From Takakia lepidozioides (lineage: Eukaryota; Streptophyta; Takakiopsida; Takakiales; Takakiaceae): DNA of 64,000 nucleotides. Location of the stretch: contig CM060732.1 of the NCBI GenBank assembly GCA_030704615.1, positions 63,345,053 to 63,409,052 on the forward strand, read 5' to 3'. A model generated the notes under the pieces. That model was not told the DNA's origin, did not search any database, and saw only the letters and a list, made by a program, of their open reading frames with translations. Shown piece after piece: positions 1-10,748 of the stretch. Every line of letters starts with the position of its first letter. Positions within the stretch are counted from its first letter, which is position 1. A program made the translations under genes and the position numbers.

Positions 1-262
1 TTTTACTATACCTCTATTGAGGTATCACAATATGTGAACCCTAATCAGCTCAAACTATACCTCTGTTAGTATACCAAACAGGAGCTTGTCCCTTTTACTA
101 TATCTCTGTTGAGGTATCACCATATGTGGACCCTAATCAGCTCAGACTATACCTCTGTTAGTATACCAAATAGAACCCTCATTTTCAGACTATACCTCTG
201 TAAAGGTATCATCAACATAAGGGACCATAGCAACCTCAGACTATACCTCTGTTAAGGTATCA
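1..262. repeat. Tandem hairpin repeat, 92-bp unit
   Basis: A 92-bp unit starting TTTTACTATA at 1 recurs at 93, followed by two shorter derivatives up to about 262. Each unit contains short inverted arms (TATACCTC, then GAGGTATA) separated by about four bases, so each could form a small hairpin. No ORF or known element end is recognised. It lies upstream of the gypsy element, whose left boundary is not visible. Confidence 0.7.
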
Positions 263-295
263 ACATTGAAAGGACTTAGTGAAATTTAAGCGCCT

Positions 296-424
296 TTGGA
301 GGATTGTTTGGAAGATATTTGAGGGCCCTTGGAGGAGTGTTTGGAGGATCTTTGGGGTCATTGGAGGATTGTTTGGAGGATCTTTGGGGTCCTTGGAGGA
401 GTATTGGAGGACCTTTCGAAGAGC
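296..424. repeat. 32-bp purine-rich tandem repeat, four units
   Basis: TTGGAGGA-type units start at 296, 329, 361 and 393, a period of 32-33 bp. The only ORF here is a by-product of the repeat and should not be read as a gene. Confidence 0.75.
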
Positions 425-462
425 TTTGGTGAACAATGTTGAAGAGCTCTTGAAGGATTGAT

Positions 463-1080
463 TAAAGGAGATACTTGCCACGGTCATACAAGCGAGTGGA
501 TAGAGATAGGAGGGAGAGTGGTGGGATGAGAGCATTCTGGGGTTAGGAATTGCTTTAGTTTCTCTTCTCCATAGTCTTTCACCATCTTTGTAGGCCAAAA
601 CCTTTCCGTAGGTGGAGGCAAGAGTCAGTTCGGGTTTGGGCTGGGGTGTCCTTGCAGGAGCGACACTGTGGAGTGTTTTTGGTGTGGGGGAGTTGCTGTC
701 TTGATTTTCTTGTGTTTGGACCCTCTCCACACCTGCATGCTTGACTGTGCGCCATGTTAGCTTTGTGTGGGCACTTGTTTTCATAGGAGGTTGGTCCGGA
801 TTTGATCACCGGCCAATCCTAGAGTATGCTGTCGGTGGTGAGGCTGGAGTAATGACCAGCAAGACCACCAGTGTTTCTTCTATGGTGAGGCTAGGTTGAT
901 GACCAACAGACCATAAGAGTACTTGCGGTGGATGCAGGTGCAGGTATAGGTCTATGTTAGAAACCTATTATTCGTGCTTGAACCAGTAGCCGCAACAGGT
1001 TCTCTACCCGGTTACCTTGTGGAAAGTGGGGATTAGAGACAGGTTGACAACCGGTTGGGTTATGAGTTTTCATCACGGAG
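463..1080. other. No gene recognised upstream of gag
   Basis: I see no match to the 3' LTR (8,622-9,129) here and no convincing tRNA primer-binding site. The 5' LTR of the following element is therefore missing, highly diverged, or left of the window. The two overlapping minus-strand ORFs have no recognisable motif. Confidence 0.5.
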
Positions 1081-2600
1081 GTGCCACCAGTTGCTGAGGG
1101 GAGTGTCGATACGAGCACCAGCGATACTAGTGGGTACACAAGACAAGGTGTGCGGTTTAGGCCACCTTCACTTTCAGTGTCTTCTGATGAAGGTTTAGAC
1201 TCGGAATCAGGAGGATTCTCGCCGAGGGTGCAAGTCATTTCCGTGCCATTGTTGTGGAACACGATGGAGGAGATGTATGGAGCTACCAAGGGGCCACGTA
1301 GGTACTCTGGAGCTGTGGGCACCATCGAGCTTGATGACTTCATACAAGAGTTTGACAGTTGGTGTGATTTGCAGCAAATGCGCAATCCACAACTGTTTAC
1401 GCCCTTTATGGCATGGAAGGGCCTATTCCAGCACCTTGAGGGGCCGCCCATGGATGATTACCATGAATTTAGGCAGGGACATGCGGTGGAGATTGAGGAG
1501 TGGCGAGAGTATTGGTCACCTAACTATGTCTCCATCACTAGAGGCACAAGGGCAGCGGCGACACCAGCAGCTACACAAACATCTCCAACTACAAGCAGTA
1601 GTAGTGGGACAAGTGGTACATGAGCTGGGAAATCCACTCAAGCTCATGCTGGAGCACCAGCACCCGTGCCTACCTTTCACCCAGTTGTGGAGTTCTTCGA
1701 GGAGTTGAGGAGAAACTACCAAGGGATAAAGACAGAGAAGTTGCGGAGCTTGCAAGAGTTCCAACGAAGGTCTACTGAGAGTTTGAGGGAGGCTTACACT
1801 CGCATGAGGCGCTTGATAAACGTAACCCAAGGGGTTACAGACACTCACGCAGTCCAGTTCTGATATGGGATCCTGGACAAAGAGTTGAGGAAAAGGGTGC
1901 GGGATACAACTCTCCTACAAGTGGACCAACCCACCTTAGCAAATGTGTTTTGCTGGCAGAACGGGTAGAGCTCAATATGGTGGAAGAGCGAGTGATTATG
2001 GTGGGGTTTGGCAAGGAGACACAACGAAGTGGGGCTCCTAGCCAACAACAACCACTATCCCAACGTGTTCAAGGCAACAAGAGGGCTCAGGTGAAGCCGA
2101 GGGAAGGACACAGAGGATCTCAGATGCAGAGGTCTCTTCCTTCATTCTCAGGCCAACAACAGTCGGATGTGACTTGTTGGGATCGTGGAGGACCCCATAT
2201 CAAGAAGGATTGCCCGGAGAGAGGCAAAGGGCCGGCACAGGCACAGCCTACACAACTACAGTGTGGGCATTATGGAAAGTATAGGCATGAGGAGGCCCAT
2301 TGTTATGCCTTGCATCCTGAGCTACGGCCAGGCCAGTTCCAAGGGAACAATGGTGGCCGAGGACGAGGCAATGTAGTCCAGAGAGGTAGAGGAGGCAGAG
2401 GACGGGGTGGAGGTCATAACCAAAACCAAGGAGCACAGGGTCAGGGTCAAGGTCATGACCAAGGCATGGTGGATAGACTTGCCCAGCTAGAGCAACGTCT
2501 TGCTGTCATGGCCACTACTCATGTTGCGCCAGCTCCAAGGCTTGAGGTTCAAGCCCCACCTGCACAACCTCCTATGCCTAAGGAAGATCAGATTGGTTAG
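1081..2600 (+). pseudogene. gag of the MTase-bearing gypsy element (broken)
   Basis: Two segments (1081-1623 and 1666-1863) share a frame interrupted by TGA at 1621-1623 and 1861-1863. Reading then shifts near 1,945 into the frame of 1950-2600. The first part has the helical capsid-like region, including a charged segment around RTTE/FQRRSTESLREAY. The later part has two degraded zinc knuckles. In the first (CWDRGGPHIKKDC) the second Cys is Arg; the second reads CGHYGKYRHEEAHC. An RGG-box (GRGGRGRGGG) follows. Both TGA stops would be Arg (CGA) before a CpG C to T change. This protein would form the particle and bind element RNA. Confidence 0.75.
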
Positions 2601-3870
2601 GGCTTCATGTGTGGAACCGCACTTGCAGGGCCATTACATGTATTGGACTCTGCTGCTGCTGTCACTCAAGCAGCAACGCGTGCTCCTGAGCCAAGAGGAG
2701 CGGATGTGGATTTTGATCCACAAAGGGGGGAAAACAAGTCGTCAGACAAGGCTTCCACAGTCCTTTACATTGGCTGAGACAGTGCCACCTACGCCATCAA
2801 TGGCACCCGCTCGCCCAAGTGTGTCAGAGGTAGAGCCACAAGTGTCATTGGGGAGAGTTGGTGTGGCTCGGGAAATGCCAGTGGGTGGTGCTGCAAAGCA
2901 AGGTGCAGCCAATACATTGTTGGGGGCGGCTACGGCGGTTTGCCAAGCTCCATTATTTTTTGCAATGACCATTACAATGTCGGGGATTCGGCCAACTGTT
3001 GTGTTCAAACTAGCAGCTAGACTCTGTGAGAGTGGTGATGCATCGACACTATCTGCGGAGATAGCAAATAAGGTGCAGTCTATGGATGCTTTGGATTCGA
3101 GGGTGAAATCAGCCACAGCTGCGCCATGGCAAGCGGCAGCTGCAAGGTTGCAGGAGTTGCCATCTAGGCCAGCCATTGAGCGCAGCATGGTGACTCCTGG
3201 GGTAGTCCTGGTGGACAATCGGGATGGAGTGTTTCAATTGGGTGGCCCAACTAGGAGGTGGTATAGGCATTGTCCTTTCCAAATTCAAACATCTTTGGGT
3301 GGTTCAGAGAAGGCACGAGGGATTACACGCCATGAGCTCTTCATTTGATTGCAGCCAGATCATCCTACAGATGGCTCTGTCATGAGAGCTAAAGCCATTG
3401 TTACGGACGCGATATCTTATGATGTGCTTGTCAGTGGGGCTGTGTTATACCCGATGGGCTGTACTTTGGACTTTTGGGAAGAAATGACATCCTACATGCC
3501 GGAATGGCAGTCAGGGGATGGTCGACGTGCACTGCTCCCAGTGCGGTTTATTGGGAATGTAGTGGTGGATCATAGGAACATGATGCCCATATTGGTTGCA
3601 TTCTCAGGTATGGTTGCTTGGGGTGGTGAGCTCTTGGAGGGCAATAATCATGCAGATGATAGGCCACCACCTGATGAGGACAAACAATTGGCATACAAGG
3701 CTGATTTGCTTCCTCATGTATTTGTTCATATTCCATTGTGGGGTACATTTGGGAATTTGCATCGAGTAGCAGGCGAATATGTGCACCAAGCATGGCAAGA
3801 GCCCTATCCATTGGTGAGTGAGGGGAGTTCAGTGACATCACCCGGACCTCCTCAGTTAGCTCCTTTGGAC
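2601..3870 (+). pseudogene. Retropepsin-like protease region of the gypsy element (degraded)
   Basis: After gag the frame shifts. A segment from about 2,625 begins LDSAAAVTQAA, and a later one (2,740-3,348, then 3,349-3,600 past a TGA) ends with a block containing SYDVLVSG, LYPMG and GDGRRALLPVRF. This block resembles the C-terminal part of aspartic proteases found in this type of gypsy polyprotein. The catalytic D-T/S-G is not intact; the best candidate position reads VDNRDG near 3,210. The protease would cut the gag-pol polyprotein. The function call rests on position between gag and MTase/RT and on the C-terminal resemblance. Confidence 0.5.
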
Positions 3871-3879
3871 ACAATGCCC

Positions 3880-5200
3880 ATTACCTGGCAACCACTTGAC
3901 TCAGGGATTTGTTTGCTAGACATGTTTGGAGGCATGAGCACTGGGCTTGCAGGAGTGTTGCAAGCAGGGATTAAAGTACGCAAGTACTTGTATGTGGAGA
4001 AGGATGAGATAGCTTGGCGTATTTTTATGCGTCACATTGCCTTGCTCACACACCGATATCCTGAGTTGTTGCCTCTCTCAGCAATTCAAGGGTATCAAAA
4101 GGCCTTGCCAGCAGACATTACCTTGCTGGGTGGGATGATTTAGACCGGCATGGTGCCATTGACTTGGTGATAGCTGGATGGCCTTGCCAAGGATACTCTC
4201 CCGCAGATCATTGGAATGGCTTGCATGATGCACGATCGCATTTGTTTTGGGAGATGTTGGGAGTGTTGTGTGACTTGCAGATGAGGCAAGTGCAACCTCT
4301 AGCCTATATCTTGGAGAATGTTCATCTTATGGGGGACTCTCGGGCCAGGGTTATGGCCAGTGTGCATCAGGTGCGGTCTTGGATTGGATCGGCAGTGCTA
4401 TTGGATGCAGCAGCGGTGGGATCACGAGCGCATCGACCTCGATTGTGGTGGACCAATCTTGCACCACCAGAGCTGCTCAAGAGAGCATACGATTCTATTC
4501 AACGGCCACCCAATCTCACAGTTGAGAGCATTTTGGACCAAGGGAGGCAACCACAGAGGGTGCGACATGATGACCGTCCACCTCTAGTAGTGGTAAATCG
4601 AGCGGGGCAGCCACGTGCAGCCTTGCCTACGCTCATGAGCTTTCCCTCGTCTCATGCTTTTCAAGACAATGGTCCTGGGTTGATTTGGGACTATGTGCTA
4701 CAGCAATTGGTGGAGCCCAATGCGGATGAGCGAGAGCGGGCAATGTGATTTGACACGGGCACTACAGCTGTGCCAGCTCTGTTAGAGGCATCACGACGCC
4801 AGGTGTTGGGTCAGGCAATGGATCTCAATTGCTTGACATGGGTCATTGGCTTGTGCATGGCTGAGCAACGGAGATTGCAAGCATTGGTAGCTACTTCTGC
4901 ACTTCCATTGGATATTGCACCATCTCTGCCAACCGGGACGGTGGAGGCAGTGAGTAGGGGCGAGCATAGGATCATGGGGTGCAAACACCCATGGCAGATG
5001 TGGGATGAGATGCTCAAAGAGAGAATCATTGGATCTCTCAAGCAGCAGTATGAGGAGTGGGGAGAGCCATATATTGAGGATCAGTTGGAGGCCAAGGTGG
5101 CCAATGTTTTGGAAGAGGTTGAGAATGTTTCTTCCCCAGAGGATGTTCTCAAGGTGGCTATGGTGGAGCAAGTGGAGGCCACGGTCAAGGTGGGCGAATA
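3880..5200 (+). pseudogene. C5-cytosine DNA methyltransferase domain within gypsy pol
   Basis: The motifs of a 5-methylcytosine transferase appear in order. Motif I is LLDMFGGMSTGLAG (about 3,907). Motif IV, with catalytic Cys, is AGWPCQGYSPAD (about 4,173). Motif VI is LENV (about 4,311), and a motif VIII-like AHRPRLWWTNL follows (about 4,429). Motif X-like SRRQVLGQAMDL lies at about 4,790, past an in-frame TGA at 4746-4748. A 1-bp frameshift near 4,125-4,140 separates motif I from motif IV. PCQ resembles bacterial, DNMT1 and CMT enzymes, whereas AHRPR...W.NL and the motif X spacing resemble DNMT3. The domain lies between protease and RT and would have been made as part of pol. An intact version should methylate cytosine, perhaps on the element's own cDNA; that role is inference. 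Confidence 0.87.
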
Positions 5201-5214
5201 ATGCCCAAGAGGTT

Positions 5215-6790
5215 GCTATCTAGCAACCAAAGGATGCGTCTCCTACTTCCAAGCCTGGTGTACCCAAGGTTGTAGTCATTGAGGACAACTGGGAACCAGA
5301 TGTTGGACCTATAGTCACCAGAGGAGAGAGGCGGAGGATCTAGCGATTTCTAAGGGCTTATAGAAATTGCTTTGCCTTCGGTTTGAAGGATTTGGGGAGT
5401 TTGAAGGGCCAGTAGATTCGTATTGATTTGGCAAGTGACACGCCAATTTTTCAAAGGCCCTACAGGTATAATGATATGGAGAAATCTTTGATCCAATCAC
5501 GGACTACGGAGTTGTTCAAAGCTGGATTGGTGGAGTTGTCAAGCGGGGAGTATGCCTCGGCAACGGTGATGCCAACTAAGAAGGATATCTATGGCAATTG
5601 GACAGAAAGGAGGATGTGTGGGGACTACCGTCCTGTGAACCGTCAGACTAAGTCCGATAGATATGCCATGCCAACTCCAGAGGAGATCTTTGATACCATT
5701 GGGCATGCAAAGGTGTTTAGCACATTGGACTTGCGATCCGATTACCACCAGTTGCCAATCAAAGAGGCTGACAAGCAAAAGACGGCATTCTGGGGGATTG
5801 ACCAACATGGGGAGGATTGTTTGTAGCAATGGCGGTTCCTACCGTTTGGGTTGAAGAATGCTCCTGCAGAGTTTCAGAGGGTCATGGATAGGATTCTTGC
5901 GGGGCTAGACTTTTCCCGGTGCTACATTGATGACATCATCATCTTTAGTGCTACGATTGAGGAGCACGAGAGATACATTCAGATGGTGTTTGAGCGCTTG
6001 AGAGCGCATGGGTTGAAATTGCACCTGGGAAGTGCAAGTTCTTCCACAACCAAATTGAGTATCTGGGCCACATGATATACCCTGGAGGTTTGGGTGTTCA
6101 AAAGACGAAGGTGGAGGCCATTGCACGCATTCCACGCCCCATCGATGTTAGCAGTGTTTGTGCTTTCATGGGGTTGGCAAACTACTATCAACGGTTTGTC
6201 AAGGGATTTAGCAGCATTGCAAAGGCTCTTATCAACTGACCAAGGTCGGTCAGGAGTGGCAGTGGGATGAGGAGCAGGAGGAAGCCTTTGAGGACCTCAA
6301 GGCTCGATTGACTTCTGCGCCTATTCTGAGTCGGCCTATTCGGGGGCGGTCTTTCCAACTACATACAGATTGGAGTATGTTAGGGATTGGAGCAGTGCTC
6401 ACACAGATGGATGATGAGGGAAGAGAGTTCATAGTGGCATATGCTAGCCACTCGAACAATGATGCCGAGGCAAAGTATAGTTCCTATGAAGGGGAGTGTC
6501 TAGCTGCAGTATGGGCAGTGGCACATTTTAGATGCTACCTCTATGACAATCTCTTCACCCTTGTCACGGATCACCAACCATTGAAGTGGTTGATGGAGTC
6601 AGACAAGCTTACAGGGAAGCTTGCACGGTGGGCACTTATGCTTCAAGAGTACGACTTCCAGGTGGTGCATCGAACTGGAATAGTGAACCGGGATGCGGAT
6701 GGATTGAGTCGCAATCCATGCACAAGTGAGCTTGATGATACAGGAGCTCGTTGGCATAGTGAGATGGACAAAGAGATGGTGCCAGGATGA
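5215..6790 (+). pseudogene. Reverse transcriptase and RNase H of the MTase gypsy element
   Basis: The RT fingers and palm read through 5,428-6,075. They include FSTLDLRSDYHQL (first catalytic Asp), LPFGLKNAPAEFQR and the catalytic YIDD box at about 5,926. A TAG at 5824-5826 and others near 5,221, 5,341 and 5,413 break the frame. A 1-bp shift near 6,030 moves the connection region (GHMIYPGG, then GLANYYQRFVKG) to another frame, and a further shift near 6,237 leads into RNase H. RNase H (6,308-6,790) has HTDWSMLGIGAVL, SSYEGECLAAVWA and VTDHQPLKWL, ending in NRDADGLSR. It would copy element RNA into DNA. Confidence 0.9.
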
Positions 6791-6820
6791 CACGCATCTG
6801 CCTTTTTATGCATTCTAGCA

Positions 6821-8364
6821 ATGGGAACTCAAGCTGGTCCATCCCATGTGATTGGTCATAGAGATAGTATGCATGACGATCCAGAGATCAGTGAGGAGCT
6901 TGGTGGTGCTAAAGATGTACATGAAGATGCAGCAGTGTTGGCCTACCTTCGTACTAAAGAGATAGCAGCCAGTGTGACTGCTAAGGAGAGAGATCGGATC
7001 CTACAACGAGCCAAGAGGTTCAAGTGGGAGGGGACTCACCTACTCCGAGTATGGGAGGATGGACGAGTGAGGATTGTGCCTCATCCAACACAACGAGCGC
7101 GATTGGTACGCCATGCCCATGAGGAGTTGGGACATTTTGGGGTGCGGCGCACTCATAGTTTGCTGCAAGGACAGTATTGGTGGCAGGGCATGCACACGGA
7201 TGTGCAATAGTTAGTGGCAAGATGCATGGTGTGTGATAGAGTGCGGGCTTCTTTTAATGCCCCTATTCCACAATTGCATCCTTTACCCATTATGGGTTTG
7301 GGCTATCGTTGGAGTCTTGACTTCGCAAGCTCATTGCCACTAACTATTCGCCATAACAAGTATGTGCTGGTGATGGTGGAACATTTCTCCAAATGGATTG
7401 AACTGGTGGAATTGCCTGACAAGGCAAGTGAGGGGGCTGCGTATGCATTCTTAGATCGAGTGCTTAGCCAATTTGGTGCTCCAGCCGCGGTACTCATGGA
7501 CTAGGGGAGAGAGTTCTTGGGGGAGTTTCAGGCTTTGTGTGAGCAAGCCTTGATAGATCACCGCACTACTTCTCGGGATCATCCCGAGGCTGATGGCTTG
7601 GCCGATAGGGTTGTGCAAACAGTCAAGCGAGGCTTGCGCAAGTATGGCTTGAAGAAGGGACACTTGGGAGATCTGGACCTTCGGCTACCTTGGTTGGCCA
7701 TGGGTTACAGGTTTAGCAAGCAAGCATCACTTGCCTCATTCTCGCCTTATTTCTTTCTCTTTGGCCGAGAGCCAGATTTGTCTGCATCTATTTGCAGGGA
7801 GACTGAAGTAGTCCTCAACCTTGATAATCCGGATGTGTGGACACAAGCATGTGCCTAACGGGCAGAGTTGTTCAAGAGAGTCATGCCTATGGCTTTTGAA
7901 AACCTTGCTATTGCCCAACACCGAGACACATTGAGGTACATCACTATACATAGAGGGGATATCGGCAAGGTGTTCGGCGTTTCCATCCTGGGGACTATGT
8001 GTATCTGCAGCAGACAGCGCCTACGACCTTGGATGTCACAACAGGTCGTGTGATTCTAAGGGTCCGGGAGGTGTTACCTTCAGGAGTGTTGATTCTGGAG
8101 GGTCAAGATGATATGATATGGAATGACCATGTGCGCAATTGTGCGCCATGTCACCTTCCACATGTGGATGAGAGGATAGATCCCAACCTTGCAGTGGTAC
8201 CTGCAGGGTTGCGTTGCATGCTATGTGGGCATGCTGGTGGTGCCGTGACCATGTTGGTGTGTGACAAATGCTCAAGGGGGTGGCACATGGGATGCTTGAT
8301 ACCGCCACTTGAGGAGGTTCCTAGTGGAGAATGGTTGTGTCCACGATGCCTTAGACAGAGGTAG
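6821..8364 (+). pseudogene. Integrase with C-terminal PHD finger, MTase gypsy element
   Basis: The HHCC zinc domain is present (HAHEELGHFGVRRTH, then CMVCDRV). The DDE core has Asp in WSLDFA and Asp in VLMD followed by TAG (7502-7504) and GREF. The expected third residue is replaced: DGLADRVVQ has Asp where the family has Glu. TAG at 7208-7210 and TAA at 7856-7858 also interrupt the frame, and the C-terminal part shifts frame near 7,970-8,000. The last ~55 codons (about 8,195-8,364) form a C4HC3 PHD finger: CMLC, CDKC, HMGC and CPRC. PHD fingers read histone tails, so this module could steer integration the way a chromodomain does in chromoviruses. That role is inference. Confidence 0.85.
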
Positions 8365-8610
8365 TGGGGCATGTCAGTGGCGAGATTGACAAGTGATCCA
8401 AGGTCTAGCTAACGGGAGTTCGATGCCATGGACACCCAATTGAAGCCATGGATTGCAGGAAGGCGAGTAACGATGGGGCTACTTTTGCACCCGGCCTCTT
8501 GATCTATTGACTTCAGATAGTGGGACTTGAGCGATTGATGAGCAAGCGATGATCTTATTGGGATGGATACTTGTCAGCTATCTGGTGTTAGATGGACCTA
8601 ATCACCGGCT

Positions 8611-8621
8611 AGGGGGGCGAT
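8611..8621 (+). promoter_or_regulatory. Polypurine tract of the gypsy element
   Basis: AGGGGGGCGA lies immediately before the TGTGGTATAG start of the 3' LTR. Position and composition fit the plus-strand primer site of an LTR retrotransposon. Confidence 0.7.
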
Positions 8622-9129
8622 TGTGGTATAGCTTTCTAGGATTGTGTGCTTAGATTGTGGTGTGGACAACAATGTATGTTGTGGCACGATGCTTAGGTGC
8701 ACGACAACTGTGATGGTTTTAGTCGTGGTTATCTAGAATTACCTACTTCTAGTTAACTAGGACATTTTAGATATTTATATTTATATTTTGTGTGTTGGGA
8801 CTTCATTGGGTCTCACATGCCAAGTGAGGTGTCGAGCCTCACTTGGGACATGGAGATAGGTTTTCCCCTTGTGAGGATGGAGGAGGCTCATCTTCTTGTA
8901 GTTGAGCCTCCATGAGCTTCTCTCACCTCCATAGCTCTAGGTATTGAGAGGGAGTGTGTTGAGGGCTTTGTAGGGTGGATTCCCTTAGCAAGGGTGCCCT
9001 TGGCTTGACTTAGTTTATATGATAGAATGGATTTCACTTGGAAAGACTAGGGCTTGTTCTTAGTGTGATTGCTTCATGCTTTGAGAGTTTTCATTGTCTT
9101 CCACTTCTCTCATTTCTCATCTCTTATCA
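8622..9129 (+). repeat. 3' LTR of the MTase gypsy element
   Basis: This 508-bp segment starts TGTGGTATAG and ends CTCTTATCA, giving TG...CA termini. It follows a polypurine tract and pol. Its first ~87 bp recur at 9,131-9,217. No matching 5' LTR is seen in the window, so LTR identity cannot be used to date insertion. Confidence 0.75.
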
Positions 9130-9130
9130 T

Positions 9131-9217
9131 TGTGGTATAGCTTTCTAGGATTGTGTGCTTAGATTGTGTGGTGGACAGCGATGTATGTTGTGGCACGATG
9201 CTTAGGTGCACGACAGC
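9131..9217 (+). repeat. Truncated second copy of the LTR start
   Basis: TGTGGTATAGCTTTCTAGG recurs one base after the 3' LTR ends and matches its first ~87 bp with a few differences. It then breaks off at CACGACAGCT. It looks like the remnant of another copy of the same family that directly abuts, or was interrupted by, the main element. Confidence 0.75.
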
Positions 9218-10140
9218 TATATACATTCAGATTCAGATTCGGAATCGATGAAACTGGCAGGGCCCAACCCTAAGGAAAAAAAAGAGGATTGGCAGACGGA
9301 TGGGGATCCTGGAAGAACAGTACACCTGGAGACAGATGAGCTTACTCAGCTGCTAGATGACGGCAATCTGTATGGGGAACTAAGGCATGAAGATGCTGGG
9401 GATGATCAAGATTACCAGCAAACACATAGTTGTTGGAAGTTTACCACGAGGATGGACACCAATGTGATGTTGAGGAAGAAAGAGCTTCAGAATCAGGCAG
9501 GGTAGATCTTCCTCCTAGAGGCAATCCTCACTGCCCTAGAGGTAAAATACTCCGAATTACTCTCGATTCTTTGTGTATGAAACCCTCTCTATTCTATAAA
9601 TTACATGACTGGCATCAAGTGTGTATCATGAAGAGAGACTGTCTCCTCAATGGCGCATCTTCTGTGTCAATACCACTGATGCTTTTGTTTGTGAGCTTGT
9701 ACAACGAGTATTTAATTGTTGTACTTATACTGTTACCAACTAGCTGTCATGGATGCTCACCACAAACATTTTCCTAGTAATGAATTTTAGCTTCCTATGC
9801 ACCTGCCTAAGTTGCTGATTCACCACAAGTTGTTCAAGTGTACATAGTGGTTCCTTCTATTGTTCTTGTGAACATAAACCTAGTTTATTTCCCTCATGTT
9901 CCAAAACTCCATGGCTTCATTGGGAGAGGAATCTGGCAGGTATTGAGGATTTTCAACCAGATACTGCGGATGAAGATGTTGACACTGGGGATGGCAAGGA
10001 TGAACCGATGGAGAATGAATTACCCGTTGTAGATTCAGATGCAACCACGTGGCATCATATGAGGGGTTTGTTAAATGTATTTAACAGTCAGAACCACGAC
10101 TATGCTTATAAGAACTCGTTGCCAGGTGTTTTATGGTCGA
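9206..10140 (+). other. Orphan acidic ORFs, function unknown
   Basis: 9,206-9,505 encodes a hydrophilic Asp/Glu-rich stretch (HSDSDSESMKL at the start). A separate acidic stretch near 9,940-10,140 contains EDVDTGDGKDEP. They could be exons or fragments of one gene cut by AT-rich sequence, or remains of a TE. I recognise no domain, and the start of the first overlaps the LTR remnant. 10,141-10,350 holds nothing I can name. Confidence 0.25.
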
Positions 10141-10350
10141 TATGACACGTGTCAATGCATGATTGAAGGTTGTTTAGTGATATTAAAGTGATATTGCTTA
10201 CTACCTATAGTAGAACCCTAGTCATGCACACGTTTCTGTAATCTATACTTCTATTGCTATAGTGATTCTACCTACTGCAGCTTACTACCTATACTAAAAC
10301 AAATCAATGCTTCATTCACAGGCAAGAATCACAGAAAAGAACAAAGTGAG

Positions 10351-10598
10351 AAAGTGCAAAGGACATAACATAGGCACTTAAGATGTAAAAAGAGCTTGTC
10401 TTAAACAACTGCCAGTCAAATTTACAAAATAGCACAGGAGTCCCAAAATCTAGCTCCTCAAACAACAGTTTGACAAAGTGCAAATGACACTATATAGGCA
10501 CTGAAGATAGAAGCAGAGACAAGATATTGTCTTAAACAACTGTCACTCAGATTTACAAAATTGCAGTACAGTCCCAAAATCAGGCTCCTCAAAACAGT
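10351..10598. repeat. 124-bp tandem duplication
   Basis: A unit starting AAAGTGCAAA at 10,351 repeats at 10,475. Both contain CTTGTCTTAAACAACTG or a near match, TTTACAAAAT, and CCCAAAATC followed by GCTCCTCAAA. The second copy has small indels. Confidence 0.75.
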
Positions 10599-10748
10599 CT
10601 AAGGGGGGCAGCATAACATACATGTTGCCCTCATGTTGCCCTCACAGTGGCTTTATTTAAAATTCACTCATTCTCTGAACGACATATGAACCTATGGATT
10701 TCCCTCTCCAGCCTTGCTCTGCCCTGCACTCTCTCTCCCTCTCTCTCT

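Larger units (their letters stand above)
1081..9129 (+). mobile_element. Ty3/gypsy retrotransposon carrying a C5 DNA methyltransferase and PHD finger
   Basis: Gag, aspartic protease, C5-MTase, reverse transcriptase, RNase H, integrase and a PHD finger follow one another on the plus strand. A purine tract at 8,611-8,621 and a TG...CA LTR at 8,622-9,129 close the element. Integrase after RT/RNase H is the Ty3/gypsy order. The methyltransferase sits between protease and RT, which is not standard for plant gypsy elements. The copy is dead: many in-frame stops, most explicable as C to T changes of CGA, CAG or CAA, plus several 1-bp frameshifts. The left edge given is the first gag codon, not a mapped terminus. 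DNMT-bearing retrotransposons have been reported from charophyte algae and dinoflagellates, so the class is not without precedent. Confidence 0.88.

Noticed and set aside
279-461. 60-codon ORF
   Set aside because: Lies entirely in a 32-bp tandem repeat.
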